From contig NZ_JAVIFW010000014.1 of the NCBI RefSeq assembly GCF_031157275.1, forward strand, positions 145,165 to 209,164: a stretch of 64,000 bases of DNA. The letters run 5' to 3'. The translations under genes were made by a program, and so were the position numbers. Shown here in pieces: positions 32,619 through 40,887 of this stretch. The notes under the pieces were generated by a model. The model was not told the DNA's origin and ran no database searches. It was given only the letters and a program-made list of their open reading frames with translations. Source of the stretch: Streptomyces sp. LHD-70 (GTDB lineage: Bacteria; Actinomycetota; Actinomycetes; Streptomycetales; Streptomycetaceae). The number at the start of each line of letters is the position of its first letter. Positions within the stretch are counted from its first letter, which is position 1.

Positions 32619-32819
32619 CGGCCCGGGACGTGGCCGTCCGGCGTCAGCCCGACGGACGGGTTGTTGCGGTCGGGTTGTCAGGCCGCAGTGTTGGCGGGGG
32701 TGAGGGAGACGGTGTGGCCGAGGCGTTCGACCGTGCCGATACGTCAGCACGGAAAGAATGGAGAGAAGTTCTTCGGTGACGTTTCCGCCAGTGAAGACAG
32801 GGCGCCCTGGGGCGTGCAA

Positions 32820-32853
32820 AAGGGCCCCGGGCGGCAGACCATCCGGGGCCCTT
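32820..32853 (-). terminator. Terminator of tRNA operon
   Basis: AAGGGCCCCGG pairs with CCGGGGCCCTT around a 12-nt loop. On the minus strand the stem ends in TTTT, as expected of an intrinsic terminator for the tRNA-Glu/Asp/Phe transcript. Confidence 0.85.
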
Positions 32854-32858
32854 CTTTG

Positions 32859-32935
32859 TGGTGGCTGGGGCCGGGGTCGAACCGGCGACCTTCCGCTTTT
32901 CAGGCGGACGCTCGTACCAACTGAGCTACCCAGCC
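32859..32935 (-). tRNA. tRNA-Phe (GAA)
   Basis: The gene has a full cloverleaf with acceptor GGCTGGG/CCCAGCC. The anticodon loop CTGAAAA gives GAA, and the T-loop is GGTTCGACC. The 3' CCA is encoded. It is the last tRNA of the minus-strand array; its 3' end faces the biosynthetic island. Confidence 0.95.
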
Positions 32936-32958
32936 ACGAGATTCGCGTGGAATCTCAG

Positions 32959-33033
32959 CGGTCCTGACGGGATTTGAACCCGCGGCCTCCACCTTGACAG
33001 GGTGGCGAGCACTCCAAACTGCTCCACAGGACC
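32959..33033 (-). tRNA. tRNA-Asp (GTC)
   Basis: Acceptor GGTCCTG pairs with CAGGACC, and anticodon loop CTGTCAA gives GTC. T-loop GGTTCAAATCC is canonical. CCA is not encoded. Confidence 0.95.
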
Positions 33034-33074
33034 AAGCTGTTGTGTCCAAAAATACGGACACATGATGCTATACG

Positions 33075-33147
33075 TGCCCCCAACGGGATTCGAACCCGTG
33101 CTACCGCCTTGAAAGGGCGGCGTCCTGGGCCACTAGACGATGAGGGC
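33075..33147 (-). tRNA. tRNA-Glu (TTC)
   Basis: Acceptor GCCCTCA pairs with TGGGGGC, and anticodon loop CTTTCAA gives TTC. T-loop GGTTCGAATCC is canonical. CCA is not encoded. First gene of the Glu-Asp-Phe array. Confidence 0.95.
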
Positions 33148-33356
33148 GGAACTACTGGTTACAGCTCTGCTTCGTCTGCGCGTCCGAGGACGTGAGAAGC
33201 ATGTGACTCCGCTTCCCCCCGGAGGGTTCTGCTTCTCCTTCGCTCCTCACGGAGTTCTGGACGGTCAAGCCCTGACCGGTGCCGTTGGGCACGCACAGAC
33301 TGTACTACGGCGTTTGGACCTCGGCCAAACCGAAAAGATGTGAGGTCGTCCGGCGG

Positions 33357-34949
33357 TCATGGAGCCGGTGAGCCGTCCGGCGAGGACGGGGTCGCGCCGG
33401 GTTCGTTCTCCTGCGGGACGTGGCGGCTGACCTCGGCCGTGGTGAGGCCGAGCCCGCCGAGGCGGATCTCGTCCCAGGCCTGCAGGCGCTTGGTGGTCCG
33501 GTCGAGGTACAGGACGGACGCCGAGACGGGGTCCGGTTCCTCGTCCTCGACGGCGCGCAGGCCGCTGCCACCGGTGGAGCCCTCGATGCGCAGCCGGGTG
33601 CCGCCGGGCAGTTGCTCCGTCTTCGGGTGGTGGACGTGGCCCGCGAGGACGAGCGGGACCTGCCCGTCGGTCTGCCGGGCCGCGACCGGGTTGTGTGCGA
33701 CGGCGATGTCCACCGGAGCGCCCAGGGCCCGCTGGACGCGCAGGGAGCCGGCGAGGAAGCTGCCCGCGGTGCGCTCGGCCGGGTCGCCGCGGGCGACGAC
33801 CGAGCGGTCCGGGGTGAACTGCGGGTCGCCGATGCCCGCCACGCGCAGGCCGCCGACGGTCACGGTGCGGCCCTCGTCCAGGACGTGCACGTTCTTCAGG
33901 CGTTCCAGATAGCGCTGGGTCGTCAGGGAGTCGTGGTTGCCGCGCACCCAGACGTAGGGGGCGCCCAGGTCCTCGATCGGGTCGAGGAAGCCGTTCTCGG
34001 CGGCGGTGCCGTGGTCCATGGTGTCGCCGGAGTCGATGATCACGTCGATCTCGTACTGCTCCACGAGCGAGGCGATGATGTGCCAGCTCGCGGGGTTGAG
34101 GTGGATGTCGGAGACGTGCAGGACACGGACCGTGGACGGGTCGGGGGCGTACGTGGGGAGCGTGGAGGTGGCGTCGTACAGCTTGGTGACGTTGGTGACC
34201 AGGCGCGCCAACTCCTTCTGGTACGCGTCGAATTCGCTGACGATGCTGCGGGCGTTGCCGACGACGGACGGGGCGGAGGAGAGCAGTCCGGAGAACCTGG
34301 GCTCCAGGACCGACTTGGGGTTCCAGGTGGCGAAGGCGGTGGCGCCGCAGATCACGAGCAGGGCGAGCGCGGTGCCGCCGGCGGCGAGGGCGCGGCGGGG
34401 TCTGCGGTAGACGACGAGGCCGAGCGCGGCGGCGCCCAGGACGACGGCGACGCAGGAGCGCAGCGCCAGGTCGAGGGTGCCGGCCTGGACGTCGCGGGTG
34501 ACCTCGTCCTGCAGCCCCGCGATGCGCTCGGGGTGGTCGACGAGGGCGCGGGCGCGGTCCGGGTCGAGGCTGTCCACGTCGACGTCGAGGCGGAGCGGCG
34601 CGGTGTGGGAGTCGAGTTCGAGGGCGCCGAGCGGGGAGACGTTGATCTTCGTGCCGCCGGTGAGCGAGGGGCGCAGCGTCATCTGCGTGTCCATCGGGCC
34701 GACCGGGACGCGCACACTGCCGACGATCAGCAGCCCCAGCCAGGCGCCGAGCAGCACGACCGCGACCAGGCCGAGGGCTCGGCTGTAGGGGTGCGGGGGG
34801 TGGACGAGTTCGGTGACGGGGTGCGGGTGGCGCGCGCGGTAGTGGCGTACGAACGCGGCCGGGGCGGTCCGTACGAGGTGCAGGACGTTTCGGGCGGCGG
34901 CGCGGGCGCTGGCCATTGGGCCCGTATGCCCATGTCTGCGGGTGTTCAT
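33357..34949 (-). CDS. Membrane-anchored metallophosphoesterase
   Basis: This 530-residue protein has two or three N-terminal membrane segments (around residues 57-77, 163-180 and 190-207). A calcineurin-like phosphoesterase domain follows with all metal motifs: VSDIHLNP, IDSGDTMDHG, VRGNHDS, AHNP and LAGHVHHP. The catalytic domain follows the last membrane segment; its side of the membrane is not certain. Substrate is unknown (phosphodiester, phospholipid or nucleotide). It is a conserved Streptomyces gene, not part of the island. The small zincin gene lies 34 bp upstream in the same direction. Confidence 0.88.
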   Translation of the reverse strand: MNTRRHGHTGPMASARAAARNVLHLVRTAPAAFVRHYRARHPHPVTELVHPPHPYSRALGLVAVVLLGAWLGLLIVGSVRVPVGPMDTQMTLRPSLTGGTKINVSPLGALELDSHTAPLRLDVDVDSLDPDRARALVDHPERIAGLQDEVTRDVQAGTLDLALRSCVAVVLGAAALGLVVYRRPRRALAAGGTALALLVICGATAFATWNPKSVLEPRFSGLLSSAPSVVGNARSIVSEFDAYQKELARLVTNVTKLYDATSTLPTYAPDPSTVRVLHVSDIHLNPASWHIIASLVEQYEIDVIIDSGDTMDHGTAAENGFLDPIEDLGAPYVWVRGNHDSLTTQRYLERLKNVHVLDEGRTVTVGGLRVAGIGDPQFTPDRSVVARGDPAERTAGSFLAGSLRVQRALGAPVDIAVAHNPVAARQTDGQVPLVLAGHVHHPKTEQLPGGTRLRIEGSTGGSGLRAVEDEEPDPVSASVLYLDRTTKRLQAWDEIRLGGLGLTTAEVSRHVPQENEPGATPSSPDGSPAP

Positions 34950-34983
34950 GCCGGGCCGGTCCCGGGGGTGGTCCGAGGGCTGG

Positions 34984-35343
34984 TCAGCCCCAACCCAGCG
35001 CGTGCAGGCGCTCGTCGTCGATGCCGAAGTGGTGGGCGATCTCGTGGACGACGGTGACGGCGACCTCGTCGACCACCTGCTCCCGGGTCTCGCAGTAGCG
35101 CAGGGTCGGGCCCATGTAGATCGTGATGCGGTCCGGGAGCACCCCGGCGTACCACTCGCCGCGGTCGGTGAGCGGCGTGCCCTCGTACAGGCCGAGCAGC
35201 TCGGGGTCGTCGGCGGACGGTTCGTCCTCCACGAACACGGCCACGTTGTCCATCACCCTGGTCAGTTCCGGGGGGATCTGGTCCAGGGCCTGGCTCACCA
35301 GTTCTTCGAACGCCTCACGGGTCATCTCCAGCACACGGCCCAT
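34984..35343 (-). CDS. Small HExxH metallopeptidase-family protein
   Basis: This 119-residue protein is of the minimal zincin family (DUF1025/MMP_TTHA0227 type). The zinc motif is VVHEIAHHFGIDDERLHALG. The N-terminal part is LEMTREAFEELVSQALDQIPPEL, followed by VAVFVEDEPSADDPELLGLYEG. The ATG at 35343 marks where homology begins; longer upstream frames are shadows. Members are widespread in actinobacteria with no known substrate. It sits directly upstream of the metallophosphoesterase. Confidence 0.88.
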   Translation of the reverse strand: MGRVLEMTREAFEELVSQALDQIPPELTRVMDNVAVFVEDEPSADDPELLGLYEGTPLTDRGEWYAGVLPDRITIYMGPTLRYCETREQVVDEVAVTVVHEIAHHFGIDDERLHALGWG

Positions 35344-35572
35344 TGTCCGGGACGAGCGGTGGATGTGCGGGGCCGACGGTGAACTCCCGTACGGAGAAAG
35401 GCGCGGAGCCGTGCGGGGAGGGCCGGGCGTCGTGCGGGGAAGGGCCGGGTGTCGTGCGGGGCGTGCGGCGTTGCGAACGCGCGGTTCGGGCGTCGTGTGC
35501 GCGGCGTGTCCTCTTGCGGGCGGCGGGAGTTGGGCAGGGCAACACATTGCCGCGCTCCGGAGGTGCCCACCC

Positions 35573-36136
35573 GTGCGCCAGTTGTACGTACCCGTTCGTC
35601 TGGCCGCGGTGGTGGTCGCCCTCGGTGCGGGCGCCGGGTGTGTGAGCGTCGGAGGGGACGCCCAGGAGCCCGCGCCCGCCCAGTCCTCCCGGTCCGCGGG
35701 CGAGCACGCCGGTGAGGCCGGGCCGGACGGCGGGCCCGTGGTGAGCGGTGTCACGGGGCGGGAGGGCGCGCGGCCGGACGGCACGCGCCCCGAGGGCGGT
35801 GACACCGAGGGCGGTGACACCGAGGGCGGTGACGCCGAGAGTGGTTCCCCCTCCGCCTCCGCGTCGTCCTCGCGGCCGGCGACCCCGACCCGCCCGTCGG
35901 CCTCGCCCGACCGGCCCGGCCCGACGCGGACGACGCCGAAGCCCCGGCCCTCCGTGACGCCGCCGCCCTCGCCCCCGCAGAGCACGCCGGGGGCGACGCC
36001 CACACCGCCGGACACCGGGCAGCCGTCGTCGTCCGCGGCGGGCGGCGGTGCGTCCGACGGTTCGGGGGGCCCGGGCAGGATGCGCGGGGCGAGCTTCACG
36101 GCGCGGGAGCCGTCGCCGGAGGCCGGGCCGAGCTGA
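35573..36136 (+). CDS. Low-complexity putative lipoprotein
   Basis: This 187-residue secreted protein starts at GTG after GGAGGTG. The signal peptide RLAAVVVALGAGAGC ends in a lipobox-like GAGC, so it is probably lipidated. The rest is disordered and rich in Pro, Ser, Thr and Gly, with a GGDTE repeat (three units) and a Pro-rich wall-spanning stretch. No folded domain can be seen. It may be a cell-surface spacer protein; function unknown. Confidence 0.6.
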   Translation: MRQLYVPVRLAAVVVALGAGAGCVSVGGDAQEPAPAQSSRSAGEHAGEAGPDGGPVVSGVTGREGARPDGTRPEGGDTEGGDTEGGDAESGSPSASASSSRPATPTRPSASPDRPGPTRTTPKPRPSVTPPPSPPQSTPGATPTPPDTGQPSSSAAGGGASDGSGGPGRMRGASFTAREPSPEAGPS

Positions 36137-36392
36137 GGGGGTTTCCGCCCCTTGAGCCCCGCTCCGGAGGTCCGGTTTCGGTCGTCGGTGCAGGTCAGAG
36201 GGGCGGTTTGCCATCCGGGGTGAGGGGTGCGTACAGTGGTAGATCGTTTGATCCCATTTGCCCGGCGCCAGCATCGAAGAGCGCCGTGTGGCGCGTACTC
36301 TCCCTAGCCGTGGCTGACCGCATTGAGGCGGTCAAATTGCGATTCACGGAGTTTGGGCGCGTGCCGAGACTCCGGAAGGTTTCGCATTTCGC

Positions 36393-38552
36393 ATGTCCAC
36401 TTTCAGTACTGAGCACTCCGTCCTGCCCGAGAACAGCGCGGACGAGGCTGTCGTCATCGAGACGGCCCCCGAAGCCCCTGAGACCCCCGAGGCTCCCGAG
36501 GTCACCTTCGGCGACCTGGGCCTGCCCGAGGGTGTCGTCCGCAAGCTCGCGCAGAACGGCGTGACCACGCCCTTCCCGATCCAGGCCGCGACCATCCCGG
36601 ACGCCCTGGCCGGCAAGGACATCCTCGGCCGTGGCCGCACCGGCTCCGGCAAGACCCTCTCCTTCGGTCTGCCGACCCTGGCGGCGCTCGCCGGCGGCCA
36701 CACCGAGAAGAAGAAGCCCCGCGCGGTCATCCTGACCCCGACCCGCGAGCTGGCGATGCAGGTCGCCGACGCCCTCCAGCCGTACGGCGACGTCCTCGGC
36801 CTGAAGATGAAGGTCGTCTGCGGCGGTACGTCGATGGGCAACCAGATCTACGCGCTGGAGCGCGGCGTCGACATCCTCGTCGCCACCCCGGGCCGCCTGC
36901 GCGACATCATCAACCGCGGCGCCTGCTCCCTGGAGAACGTCCAGGTCGCCGTCCTCGACGAGGCCGACCAGATGTCCGACCTGGGCTTCCTGCCCGAGGT
37001 CACCGAGCTGCTCGACCAGGTTCCGGCGGGCGGCCAGCGCATGCTGTTCTCGGCCACGATGGAGAACGAGATCTCCACGCTGGTCAAGCGCTACCTGACC
37101 AACCCGGTGACGCACGAGGTCGACAGCGCCCAGGGCAACGTCACGACCATGACGCACCACATCCTGATCGTGAAGCCCCGCGACAAGGCGCCGGTCACCT
37201 CCGCGATCGCCGCGCGCAAGGGCCGCACGATCATCTTCGTCCGCACCCAGCTGGGCTGCGACCGCATCGCGGAGCAGCTGCGCGACGCCGGTGTGAAGGC
37301 CGACGCGCTGCACGGCGGCATGACGCAGGGCGCCCGTACGCGGACGCTCGCCGACTTCAAGGACGGGTACGTCAACGCGCTCGTCGCCACCGACGTCGCC
37401 GCCCGCGGCATCCACGTCGACGGCATCGACCTGGTCCTCAACGTGGACCCGGCCGGTGACCACAAGGACTACCTGCACCGCTCCGGCCGTACGGCCCGCG
37501 CGGGTCGCTCCGGCACCGTCGTCTCGCTCTCGCTGCCGCACCAGCGGCGCCAGATCTTCCGGCTGATGGAGGACGCGGGCGTCGACGCCTCGCGCCACAT
37601 CATCGGCCAGGGCGGTGCCTTCGACCCGGAGGTCGCCGACATCACCGGTGCCCGGTCGCTGACCGAGGTCCAGGCCGACTCCGCGGACAACGCGGCGAAG
37701 CAGGCCGAGCGTGACGTGTCGCAGCTCACCAAGGAGCTGGAGCGCGCGCAGCGTCGCGCCACCGAGCTGCGCGAGGAGGCCGACCGCCTCACCGCCCGCG
37801 CCGCGCGCGAGCGGGGCGAGGACCCGGCCGAGGCCGTCGCCGCTGCCGCCGAGGCCGCCGTCGCCGAGGTCGAGGTGCCCGAGCAGCAGCCGCGCGAGCA
37901 GCGGGAGTTCCGCGAGGAGCGTCCGTCGTACGAGCGTCGTGAACGCCGGGACGACCGGGGCAACTTTGAGCGCCGTGAGCGTCGCGACGACCGGGGTGAC
38001 CGGGGCGACCGTCCGTTCAACCGTGACCGCCGCGACAACGACCGTGGTGGCTTCCGCCGGGACGACCGCGGTGGCCGTTCCTTCGAGCGTCGCGACAATG
38101 ACCGTGGTGGCAACGACCGTGGCGGCAACGGCGGCTTCAACCGTGAGCGCCGCGACAACGACCGTGGTGGCTTCCGCCGGGACGACCGCGGTGGCCGTTC
38201 CTTCGAGCGCCGCGACAACGACCGTGGCGGCAACGACCGTGGTGGCAACGACCGTGGCGGCAACGGCGGCTTCAACCGTGACCGCCGCGACAACGACCGT
38301 GGCGGCTTCCGCCGCGACGAGCGGGGCGGCGTCCGCCGGGACGACCGTGGCGGCAACGGCGGCTTCAACCGCGACCGCCGGGAGCACCGCGGCGGCAGCG
38401 ACCGTCCGTTTAACCGCGACGACCGCCCCTTCAACCGCGACCGTCGTGACCACCGCGGTGGCAGCGACCGTCCGTTCAACCGCCGTGACGACCGCGGCGC
38501 CGGCTCCTTCGGCCGCCGTGAGGACAAGCCGCGCTGGAAGCGCAACGGCTGA
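36393..38552 (+). CDS. DEAD-box RNA helicase with RGG-like tail
   Basis: This 719-residue RhlE/CsdA-type helicase has a complete motif set: Q-motif (FPIQAATIP), Walker A GRTGSGKT, PTRELA, TPGR, DEAD (VLDEADQM), SAT, and the C-terminal HRSGRTARAG. Residues from about 485 onward form a long tail of Arg/Asp/Gly repeats, mostly variants of RRDNDRGGFRRDDRGG and NDRGGNDRGG. This tail resembles RNA-binding RGG boxes and probably promotes RNA annealing or condensate formation. It should remodel structured RNA in ribosome assembly or decay. A strong stem-loop follows the gene. It appears to be the conserved Streptomyces helicase of this locus (SCO4096 by memory). Confidence 0.95.
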   Translation: MSTFSTEHSVLPENSADEAVVIETAPEAPETPEAPEVTFGDLGLPEGVVRKLAQNGVTTPFPIQAATIPDALAGKDILGRGRTGSGKTLSFGLPTLAALAGGHTEKKKPRAVILTPTRELAMQVADALQPYGDVLGLKMKVVCGGTSMGNQIYALERGVDILVATPGRLRDIINRGACSLENVQVAVLDEADQMSDLGFLPEVTELLDQVPAGGQRMLFSATMENEISTLVKRYLTNPVTHEVDSAQGNVTTMTHHILIVKPRDKAPVTSAIAARKGRTIIFVRTQLGCDRIAEQLRDAGVKADALHGGMTQGARTRTLADFKDGYVNALVATDVAARGIHVDGIDLVLNVDPAGDHKDYLHRSGRTARAGRSGTVVSLSLPHQRRQIFRLMEDAGVDASRHIIGQGGAFDPEVADITGARSLTEVQADSADNAAKQAERDVSQLTKELERAQRRATELREEADRLTARAARERGEDPAEAVAAAAEAAVAEVEVPEQQPREQREFREERPSYERRERRDDRGNFERRERRDDRGDRGDRPFNRDRRDNDRGGFRRDDRGGRSFERRDNDRGGNDRGGNGGFNRERRDNDRGGFRRDDRGGRSFERRDNDRGGNDRGGNDRGGNGGFNRDRRDNDRGGFRRDERGGVRRDDRGGNGGFNRDRREHRGGSDRPFNRDDRPFNRDRRDHRGGSDRPFNRRDDRGAGSFGRREDKPRWKRNG

Positions 38553-38575
38553 TCCTGCCGGCACCGGCAACTGAC

Positions 38576-38615
38576 TGAGAAGCGGGCCGACTCCCCGGAG
38601 TCGGCCCGCTTCTCA
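38576..38615. terminator. Terminator after helicase gene
   Basis: A perfect 19-bp inverted repeat from TGAGAAGCGGGCCGACTCC to its complement with a minimal loop lies 24 bp after the stop codon. Confidence 0.88.
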
Positions 38616-38683
38616 CGTCGCCGCACCGATACCCGATCGGCTCTGTCCGCTCCTGCGGCTATGCTCGGGGGGTGCGTTGACGC

Positions 38684-38756
38684 GGGCCGTTAGCTCAATT
38701 GGCAGAGCAGTGGACTTTTAATCCATTGGTTGTGGGTTCGAGTCCCACACGGCCTA
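38684..38756 (+). tRNA. tRNA-Lys (TTT)
   Basis: Acceptor GGGCCGT pairs with ACGGCCT (one G-U), and anticodon loop CTTTTAA gives TTT. T-loop GGTTCGAGTCC is canonical. CCA is not encoded. Confidence 0.95.
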
Positions 38757-39072
38757 CGACGCGCAGGTGAGGGGGAAACCCCCTCCGACCTGCTGAACGG
38801 CGCCCGAGTTCCGCATCGGTGGAGCTCGGGCGCCGTCGTGTTCGGTGCCGGGCGGGCAGCGGCTTCCTACTCGCCTTCGCGGAAGTCCCGGTCGAACTTC
38901 AGCTCGCAGGAGTGCCGTTCGCCATCACACGGCCGGACGAGAGGCCGCCCCGGGACCGTACGGCCGCAACCCGAGGATTCCTGCCTCATCGTCGCCAAGG
39001 GCGGGCGGGCTCGCAGTCGGTGAACATGCATCAGGCCCGGCACATCGGAATGTGCCGGGCCTGATGTTTCAG
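38757..39072. terminator. Terminators between tRNA-Lys and tRNA-fMet
   Basis: No gene is seen in these 316 bp. Three hairpins are: GAGGGGG-aaa-CCCCCTC (38769-38785) and a perfect 12-bp stem at 38797-38808/38825-38836, both suited to end the tRNA-Lys transcript; and a perfect 17-bp stem at 39029-39045/39050-39066 placed to end the minus-strand tRNA-fMet transcript. Confidence 0.75.
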
Positions 39073-39146
39073 TAGCGGGGACAGGATTTGAACCTGCGAC
39101 CTCTGGGTTATGAGCCCAGCGAGCTACCGAGCTGCTCCACCCCGCG
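39073..39146 (-). tRNA. Initiator tRNA-Met (CAT)
   Basis: CGCGGGG at the 5' end leaves position 1 (C) unpaired, and the anticodon stem ends in three G-C pairs (GGGCTCATAACCC). Both are initiator hallmarks. Anticodon is CAT. CCA is not encoded. Confidence 0.92.
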
Positions 39147-39279
39147 TCGGTAAACACAACTATACGCCATCTCGGGGACCCCTCGCGCCACCCCTGTTTC
39201 CCCTGGGCCGTGTAACTCGTACGGCGGACGAGGAGTCGCTCGTCGCCTCCCGGGCGGAAACCCTGGGACAGGAGCGGCA

Positions 39280-40521
39280 GTGGTCCGCCGACACTGCGGA
39301 CGGGGCAGGAGACGACCGGTGGGGCAGCGAGGAGCGCGAGGCGGGCGGCGGGGCGGACGGGGGCCGCGTCGCGGGCCTCCCCTCGAAGAGCCGAAGCGGC
39401 CGATCGTGCACGCTCAGGCCCACGCGTTCGTCCGCAGCCTGCCGGCGCTGCTCATCGGCATCGGGCTCGTCTCCGCGCTGCTCACCCCGCCGCGGTTCAC
39501 GGCGGCCCCGCTGTTCTCGGCGGCGCCGCTCGTCGCGGCCCCGTTCTTCGGTCTGCTCGGCACGGTGCTCACGGGGTTCGCCGCGTCCGCCTCCGTGGTG
39601 CTGCTGCAGCTGTACTACGGGACGGCCGGGCTGCCGCAGGAGCTGACCGAGCTGATCAACGTGGTCACGGTGTCCGTGCTCGCCGTGCTCATCAACGTCG
39701 TCGTACGCCAGCGCGGGCAGAAACTCGCCTCCGCGCGGGAGATCGCCGAGGCCGCCCAGCGTGCCGTGCTGCCCGAACCGGCCTCGCGGATCGGGGGCCT
39801 TCAGGTCGCGGCGCGGTACGAGGCGGCGCAGGCGGACGCGTTCATCGGGGGTGACCTGTACGCGGTGCAGGACACTCCGCACGGCGTACGCCTCGTCGTG
39901 GGCGATGTGCGCGGCAAGGGGCTGGGCGCCGTGGAGGCCGTGGCCGTGGTGATCGGAGCGTTCCGGGAGGCGGCCGAGCAGGAGGCGACCCTTGAGGCGG
40001 TCGCCCAGCGCCTTGAGCGCGCCCTCGCGCGCGAGGGCACCCGGCGCTCGGGCCTCGACGCCTTCGAGGGGTTCACGACGGCGGTGCTCGCGGAGATGCC
40101 GCACGGCCGTGAGGTCGTACGGTTCATCAACCGGGGCCATCCGGAGCCGCTGATGCTGTCCGCCGGCGGGCGGTTGTGGGTGCTCGCGGCGGAGGAGCCC
40201 GCGCTGCCGCTCGGCATGGGGGACCTGGGGATCTGGCCGGACCGCGCGGGCGAGTGCTGGTTCCCGGCCGGGGCGACGCTGCTCTTCTACACCGACGGGC
40301 TCTCCGAAGCGCGGAACGAGGCGGGGGAGTTCTACGATCCGGCGGCGCGGCTCAGCGGCCGGATGTTCACCGCGCCGGACTCCCTGCTCGCCACGGTGGC
40401 CGAGGAGGTGCGGGGGCACACCGAGGGCTCGGGCAGGACCGACGACATGGCGCTGCTCGCGGTGCGGCGGCCTGCGGCGGAGGAGCCGGAGGCCGCCGAC
40501 GCTGTCACCCTCCGTGAGTGA
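39280..40521 (+). CDS. SpoIIE-type PP2C phosphatase, membrane-anchored
   Basis: This 413-residue protein has an Arg/Gly-rich N-terminus of about 40 residues, then three hydrophobic segments (residues 50-130). A C-terminal SpoIIE domain runs from about residue 150: PEPASRIGGLQVAARYEAAQADAFIGGDLY, VVGDVRGKGLGAVEAV, FINRGHPEPLML, LLFYTDGLSEARNEAGEFY and GRTDDMALLAVRR. Acidic metal ligands are present. Such phosphatases usually dephosphorylate anti-sigma-factor antagonists. The GTG at 39280 follows AGGAG; a GTG at 39403 is an internal alternative. Confidence 0.88.
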   Translation: MVRRHCGRGRRRPVGQRGARGGRRGGRGPRRGPPLEEPKRPIVHAQAHAFVRSLPALLIGIGLVSALLTPPRFTAAPLFSAAPLVAAPFFGLLGTVLTGFAASASVVLLQLYYGTAGLPQELTELINVVTVSVLAVLINVVVRQRGQKLASAREIAEAAQRAVLPEPASRIGGLQVAARYEAAQADAFIGGDLYAVQDTPHGVRLVVGDVRGKGLGAVEAVAVVIGAFREAAEQEATLEAVAQRLERALAREGTRRSGLDAFEGFTTAVLAEMPHGREVVRFINRGHPEPLMLSAGGRLWVLAAEEPALPLGMGDLGIWPDRAGECWFPAGATLLFYTDGLSEARNEAGEFYDPAARLSGRMFTAPDSLLATVAEEVRGHTEGSGRTDDMALLAVRRPAAEEPEAADAVTLRE

Positions 40522-40754
40522 AACACCGCCCTCCGCATAACAAATGACGCAACGTCAGAAAAGGGGAGGCCGCGAGAGGTGTAAGCGGAGGAGTCAACTC
40601 GCCCCGTTACGACCCTTCGTGTCCGGAAAAGCCTTGGCCAGAGTCGTGAACGATCAGTCGGAACGGCTTGGAATCCGATGCCGCTGTCTATTAACGTTCG
40701 ATAACGCAGCGCGGTCGTCCCAGCCGTCACAAGAGTCGGCTCCGTGCGCACACG

Positions 40755-40866
40755 CTTAATCCCGCAAGGGAGCCGGGGAACCACCAACTTGGGGTGAATC
40801 GGGCGTTTTTCGTCCGTAGGAAACCTTCCTGTTCCGAACCCGTCAGCTAACCCGGTAGGCGAGAAG
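40755..40866 (+). ncRNA. Cyclic di-AMP riboswitch (ydaO-yuaA type)
   Basis: The core reads CGCAAGGGAGCCGGGGAACC, then TTGGGGTGAAT, and further on CCGAACCCGTCAGCTAACC followed by CGGTAGGCG. These are the conserved blocks of the ydaO leader. The gap between the blocks (40800-40832) is the variable stem. It ends about 20 bp before the M23 peptidase GTG/ATG. In actinobacteria this riboswitch controls cell-wall hydrolases and resuscitation factors, and c-di-AMP turns expression off. The preceding 230 bp (40522-40754) hold no gene and should contain the promoter. Confidence 0.9.
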
Positions 40867-40887
40867 GAAGGAAAGGAGTGCGCCCCA

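Noticed and set aside
38030..38400. Regular repeats resembling a repeat array
   Set aside because: They are the RGG-like coding repeats of the helicase tail, without spacers of the CRISPR type.
36195..38570. 791-codon minus-strand open frame, Val/Ala/Thr-rich
   Set aside because: It lies opposite the DEAD-box helicase and its repetitive tail. The composition is that of a high-GC shadow frame and no family is recognisable.
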